From Candidatus Peregrinibacteria bacterium (GTDB lineage Bacteria; Patescibacteriota; Gracilibacteria; UBA1369; PNNO01), in NCBI GenBank assembly GCA_014728955.1, contig WJKT01000043.1, forward strand, positions 1 to 8,929: a stretch of 8,929 nt of DNA, read 5' to 3'. The notes below the pieces were generated by a model that did no database searches, was not told the DNA's origin, and was given only the letters and a program-made list of their open reading frames with translations. Within the stretch, counting starts at the first letter, position 1, and every line of letters begins with the position of its first letter. Made by a program: the position numbers and the translations under genes. Shown piece by piece: positions 5,901 to 8,929 of the stretch.

Positions 5901-5935
5901 TAAAGAGGGACGCTGCGTAATAGCGTCCCTCTTTA
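5901..5935 (-). terminator. 14-bp hairpin after the SLH gene pair (weak intrinsic terminator or RNA-stabilising stem)
   Basis: TAAAGAGGGACGCT (5901-5914) pairs perfectly with AGCGTCCCTCTTTA (5922-5935) around a 7-base loop. It begins 6 bases past the stop codon of the SLH gene. On the minus strand only three T end the stem and no T-tract follows, so termination may be partial. The stem ends 10 bases before the ATG of the 139-aa gene, so it could also influence that gene's translation. Confidence 0.65.
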
Positions 5936-5941
5936 TAAAAA

Positions 5942-6676
5942 TTACATACAAAGGCCTGTACAAAGCCAGTTTCCGTTATTGCATGTACAAACGGTACATT
6001 CATCTTGATCATAACTTTCACCATCATCATAGACGGTTGAATCAGAAATACATGCTCCCGTACCAACAAGAGCTTCTACATCGATTCCGGCATCAATGGT
6101 CTCAAATGTCACCACATAATACATACTGTCCCCGATATACTCTTCAAATGCAGTTTCGCTTTCCTGGTATTTCAAAATGCGCGTAATCAGTTCGGCCATT
6201 TGCCCTCGATTAAGTTTTTCCGAAAATGAATCAATATCTAATGGAATAACATTCATATCAGACGCATAATCAACCGTATCTTTATACCATGGTGTCCCTT
6301 TTGTATATTCGTTACCAAAACCAACCGTCGTTATTTTAAGCGCTTCAACAAATATAATTTCTTGAGCGGGTCTAAATGTTCCATCTTCATATCCTTCAAC
6401 AATACCCTCCTGCTTAGCGAAACATATATATGGTGTGTACCACTGTCCCGCTTCAACATCGGTAAAGCATGATTCGTTAGCATAGCTTTCAAAATCACTT
6501 TCGTCATACGCCGCTTCAACAATAATCTTTAATAATTCCGCACGATTGATTTTTTGTTCCGGCTTATACGAACCATCTTCATACCCCTGCACGATACCGT
6601 TATCATACACATACCATATGGCATCTTCGTATTTGTGATCGTAGATATCATACATCGGATCATACGTTACTTCCGG
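5942..6676 (-). repeat. Tandem duplication, copy A (linker end, SLH repeats and tail)
   Basis: This 735-base segment aligns without gaps to 7041-7775. I count about 23 amino acid differences in 244 codons (roughly 90% identical). Many of the DNA differences are synonymous, which points to purifying selection since duplication. Confidence 0.85.
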
Positions 6677-7009
6677 GTCAGGGGTTGGTTCCGGCTGGGT
6701 AACATCAAACGTTTCGTCGGTAGCAACCAGGAAACTTTCCCATAACCATCCTTGAGATCCGTCACTTCGTTCAATTTTATGCCAACCTTCCGTCTTTCCA
6801 ATAACATGCAATACTTCTCCGGCAGGGATAGTAGCTGTAATGTTAGAATCCATGCATGAAATATCACGCAGGTACACTGCAGAATTTGTTTTTACATAAA
6901 AATCTGCACTTGATAACGGATCATTCGAACAAATGTCCGTTGCCATGCTCGATGGCGCCGCAACAACCAGAAGTGCCACAGTCATCATGAGTAGGACGAG
7001 TTTTTTCAT
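5942..7009 (-). CDS. Secreted SH3-like/SLH-repeat protein with VWC-like cysteine-rich tail (paralogue A)
   Basis: Probable cell-surface protein of 355 aa. Order of parts: signal peptide (MKKLVLLMMTVALLVV..., cleavage predicted after SMA, residue 23); SH3b-like domain about 36-95 (YLRD, GEVLHVIGKTEGWHKI, GWLWESFL); Pro/Glu/Asp linker 104-114; three SLH-type repeats at about 123-167 (GIVQGYEDGSYKP, INRAE), 181-230 (FTDV...GIVEGYEDGTFRP) and 239-280 (degenerate, LNRGQMAEL); and a tail from 320 with CTVCTC and a final GLCM, resembling a von Willebrand type C module. SLH repeats normally attach proteins to cell-wall polysaccharide, and SH3b modules often bind wall peptides, so wall or S-layer anchoring is inferred. 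Ten cysteines suggest disulfides outside the cell. It lies 31 bases after its paralogue and is followed by a hairpin. TTAACTT lies 9-15 bases before the ATG. Confidence 0.88.
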   Translation of the reverse strand: MKKLVLLMMTVALLVVAAPSSMATDICSNDPLSSADFYVKTNSAVYLRDISCMDSNITATIPAGEVLHVIGKTEGWHKIERSDGSQGWLWESFLVATDETFDVTQPEPTPDPEVTYDPMYDIYDHKYEDAIWYVYDNGIVQGYEDGSYKPEQKINRAELLKIIVEAAYDESDFESYANESCFTDVEAGQWYTPYICFAKQEGIVEGYEDGTFRPAQEIIFVEALKITTVGFGNEYTKGTPWYKDTVDYASDMNVIPLDIDSFSEKLNRGQMAELITRILKYQESETAFEEYIGDSMYYVVTFETIDAGIDVEALVGTGACISDSTVYDDGESYDQDECTVCTCNNGNWLCTGLCM

Positions 7010-7017
7010 CGTATTTT

Positions 7018-7024
7018 AAGTTAA
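7018..7024 (-). promoter_or_regulatory. TTAACTT motif before SLH paralogue A
   Basis: TTAACTT sits in the 31-base gap between the two SLH genes, 9-15 bases before the start codon. There is no Shine-Dalgarno. The same seven bases precede frr at 798-804. A TATTAT just upstream could be read as a -10 box but has no matching -35. Confidence 0.35.
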
Positions 7025-7040
7025 ATAATACGTACTCTTA

Positions 7041-7775
7041 TTACATACAAAGCCCTGTACAGAGCCAGTTTCCGTTGTCACATGTACAAACGGTACATTC
7101 GTCTTGGTCATAACTTTCACCGTCATCGTAGACAGTTGAACCTGAAATACACGCGCCTGTTTCAACCAACGATGCAACATCAAGTCCGGCATCAATCGTA
7201 TCAAATGTCACCACGTAATACATACTGTCTGCGACATAGTCTTCAAATGCAGTTTCGCTTTCCTGATATTTCAAAATGCGTGTAATTAATTCAGCCATTT
7301 GGCCTCTGGTAAGCTTTTCCGAAAACGAATCAATATCCAATGGGATAACATTCATATCAGCCGCATAATCAACCGTATCTTTATACCAAGGTGTTCCTTT
7401 TGTGTATTCATTACCAAAACCAACCGTAGTTATTTTTAGCGCTTCAACAAAAATGATTTCTTGAGCGGGTCTGAATGTTCCATCTTCATATCCTTCAACA
7501 ATACCCTCATCTTTTGCAAAGCATACATATGGTGTATACCACTCATTCGCCGGCACATCGCTAAAACATGATTGACCTGCATACCCTTCAAAGTCTGCTT
7601 CATCGTATGCAGCTTCTACAATTATCTTTAAAAGTTCGGCACGATTGATCTTTTGTTCCGGCTTATACGAGCCGTCCTCATAACCTTGTACAATCCCGTT
7701 GTCATACACATACCACATAGCATCTTCATATTTATGATCGTAGATGTCGTACATCGGATCATACGTTACTTCAGG
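7041..7775 (-). repeat. Tandem duplication, copy B (linker end, SLH repeats and tail)
   Basis: Ungapped partner of 5942-6676. The boundary is sharp at the protein level: upstream of this segment the signal peptide and SH3-like domain are only about half identical between the paralogues. Confidence 0.85.
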
Positions 7776-8126
7776 TTCAGGTTCTGGTTCGGGCTCACTT
7801 CCCACCGGATTAAAAGTCTTACTTGTAGAAGTTACAAAGTCCTCCCACATCCATCCTGTTTGACCATCTTCTGTAACCAGTTTATGCCAACCTTCCGTCT
7901 TTCCAATAACATGCATAACAGAACCTTGCGGCATGGTAACAATAACATCAGAATCAACACAAGACTGACTCATAAGCCAAGAAGCCTGTGAAGTTTCAAC
8001 GTAAAAATCAGCACTCTCTTGCGGAGTGTCCGAACACACATCTGTCGCCAAAACAACAGATTTACCAAAAAAACCGCTACTTGCAATCACGGTAAACGAA
8101 ACCATGAGCATCAATAGTTTTTTCAT
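7041..8126 (-). CDS. Secreted SH3-like/SLH-repeat protein with VWC-like cysteine-rich tail (paralogue B)
   Basis: Tandem paralogue of the gene at 5942, 361 aa. Signal peptide MKKLLMLMVSFTVIASSGFF..., cleavage predicted after VLA at residue 27, giving mature TDVC versus TDIC in the other copy. SH3b-like domain about 40-98 (SVMHVIGKTEGWHKL, GWMWEDF), then an EP-repeat linker (EPEPEPEPE, 111-119), where the other copy has a Pro/Thr/Asp linker. The three SLH-type repeats lie at about 129-173, 187-236 and 245-286, and the VWC-like tail has cysteines 326, 344, 347, 349, 356 and 360. All ten mature cysteines are conserved with the paralogue. It starts 28 bases after the rny stop, so it may be cotranscribed with rny; no clear promoter is visible in the gap. 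CTTAAAT lies 8-14 bases before the ATG. The substrate or partner is unknown. Confidence 0.88.
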   Translation of the reverse strand: MKKLLMLMVSFTVIASSGFFGKSVVLATDVCSDTPQESADFYVETSQASWLMSQSCVDSDVIVTMPQGSVMHVIGKTEGWHKLVTEDGQTGWMWEDFVTSTSKTFNPVGSEPEPEPEPEVTYDPMYDIYDHKYEDAMWYVYDNGIVQGYEDGSYKPEQKINRAELLKIIVEAAYDEADFEGYAGQSCFSDVPANEWYTPYVCFAKDEGIVEGYEDGTFRPAQEIIFVEALKITTVGFGNEYTKGTPWYKDTVDYAADMNVIPLDIDSFSEKLTRGQMAELITRILKYQESETAFEDYVADSMYYVVTFDTIDAGLDVASLVETGACISGSTVYDDGESYDQDECTVCTCDNGNWLCTGLCM

Positions 8127-8154
8127 AGATATGATTTAAGAATACATAATTGTA

Positions 8155-8929
8155 TTACTTCGCATATTCTTCCGCACGTGTTTCTCTCATTACATTCACT
8201 TTGATTTGCCCGGGATATTGCAAGTTCTGTTCAATTTTTCGTGTCACATCATGTGAAAGTTTCACCGCACCCAAATCATCAATCTCATTTGGATCAAGGA
8301 AGATACGCACTTCGGTTCCTGCCTGAATAGCATACGCTTTCTTCACGCCATCAAACGAATGACAAACATTTTCCAGCTCTTCCAATCTTTTTATATAGTT
8401 ATCAAGATTATCCTGATCTGCACCCGGACGGGCATTTGCAATCGCATTTGCAGCAGAAACAATCATAGCTTCCATGGTTTCGGGTTCCGGATCGCCATGA
8501 TGCGCTTCGATAGCATGCACCACTTTATTATCAAGGCCAAATTTCTTGGCAATATCACGTCCTATGGCAGCATGGTGCCCCTGTATTTCATGATCAACCG
8601 CCTTACCAATATCATGAAGTAGCCCGGCTCGCTTGCTAATATTCACATCAGCACCGAGTTCTGAAGCAAGATTGGCCGCCAAATAAGCAACCTCCATAGA
8701 ATGTTTTAAGGCGTTTTGTCCGTAACTTACTCTGAATTTAAGTCGCCCAAGAAGTTTAATTAAATTAGGATGCAGTCCGGCAACACCGGTATCAAAGGCT
8801 GCTTTTTCACCAAGCTCTTTAATAAGACCGGCAACTTCTTCTTTAACCTTATTATATGTTTCTTCAATACGAGCCGGATGAATGCGTCCATCCTCGATTA
8901 AACGTTCAAGCGTGATTTTTGCAATATAG
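8155..8929 (-). CDS. rny: Ribonuclease Y, C-terminal part (HD domain)
   Basis: Endoribonuclease that starts mRNA decay; in characterised bacteria it is membrane-anchored by an N-terminal helix, followed by a coiled coil, a KH domain and the catalytic HD domain. Only the last 257 residues are in the window; the anchor, coiled coil and KH domain lie beyond 8929. The frame is open to the edge: DGRIHPARIEETYNKV, GLHPNL, GRLKFRVSYGQNALKHS then MEVAYLAANLA. The methionine at 8697 is internal and not a start. The metal-binding HD motif is in GLLHDIGKAVDHE, followed by HHAAIG and AIEAHHGDPEP. The C-terminal region (VRIFLDP, YPGQIKVNVMRETRAEEYAK) is typical of the family. The downstream SLH genes follow on the same strand. 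Confidence 0.96.
   Translation of the reverse strand, partial: YIAKITLERLIEDGRIHPARIEETYNKVKEEVAGLIKELGEKAAFDTGVAGLHPNLIKLLGRLKFRVSYGQNALKHSMEVAYLAANLASELGADVNISKRAGLLHDIGKAVDHEIQGHHAAIGRDIAKKFGLDNKVVHAIEAHHGDPEPETMEAMIVSAANAIANARPGADQDNLDNYIKRLEELENVCHSFDGVKKAYAIQAGTEVRIFLDPNEIDDLGAVKLSHDVTRKIEQNLQYPGQIKVNVMRETRAEEYAK

Noticed and set aside
5982..7285. Two similar plus-strand open frames (about 67 aa each) inside the SLH genes
   Set aside because: They resemble each other only because the sense-strand genes are duplicated; both are antisense shadows.
8127..8154. Promoter for the SLH pair in the rny-SLH gap
   Set aside because: AT-rich hexamers are present but none pairs with a -35 at proper spacing; cotranscription with rny is at least as likely.
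8155..8697. A separate 180-aa HD-domain protein starting at 8697
   Set aside because: The frame stays open to the window edge and the upstream residues match RNase Y, so this is the 3' part of rny.
1..8929. Alternative genetic code (TGA as glycine, as in Gracilibacteria)
   Set aside because: All conserved proteins read through without in-frame TGA and no glycine positions are missing, so nothing calls for recoding.

Overview
The window looks like a chromosomal segment of an ultra-small, reduced bacterium of the candidate phyla radiation (Patescibacteria). This is an inference from compact housekeeping operons, short tail-anchored and membrane hypotheticals, SLH-domain surface proteins, a bare RNase Y/GroESL/RRF/UMP-kinase set, and the lack of Shine-Dalgarno sequences before almost every gene. 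The genetic code appears standard. No tRNA, rRNA, CRISPR array or insertion sequence was recognised, and there is no gene-free stretch longer than about 170 bases.

Layout, mostly transcribed on the minus strand. (1) 1-1945: an operon read right to left, starting at an extended -10 promoter (about 1963-1990): a small tail-anchored protein, pyrH (UMP kinase), frr (ribosome recycling factor) and the start of an rseP-like site-2 protease cut by the window edge. (2) 1995-2444: a small multi-spanning membrane protein of unknown function. (3) 2574-3257: the only plus-strand gene, an AT-rich orphan with its own near-consensus promoter, closed by a shared bidirectional hairpin terminator at 3343-3418. 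(4) 3424-5385: groES-groEL, under a sigma70-type promoter whose -10 lies inside a CIRCE operator, which predicts HrcA heat-shock control. (5) 5471-5890: a 139-aa unknown protein lying between a 14-bp hairpin and the groESL promoter. (6) 5942-8126: two tandem paralogous secreted proteins (signal peptide, SH3-like domain, acidic proline linker, three SLH-type repeats, cysteine-rich VWC-like tail). (7) 8155-8929: the 3' part of rny (RNase Y), probably first in line before the SLH pair.

The housekeeping genes cover pyrimidine nucleotide supply, ribosome recycling, envelope proteolysis, protein folding and mRNA turnover. The more unusual items are the tandem SLH/SH3/VWC-like surface proteins, whose outer domain has diverged much faster than the rest, a recurring YTTAAC-type motif at the place where a Shine-Dalgarno would be expected, and the self-contained AT-rich orphan gene between two operons.
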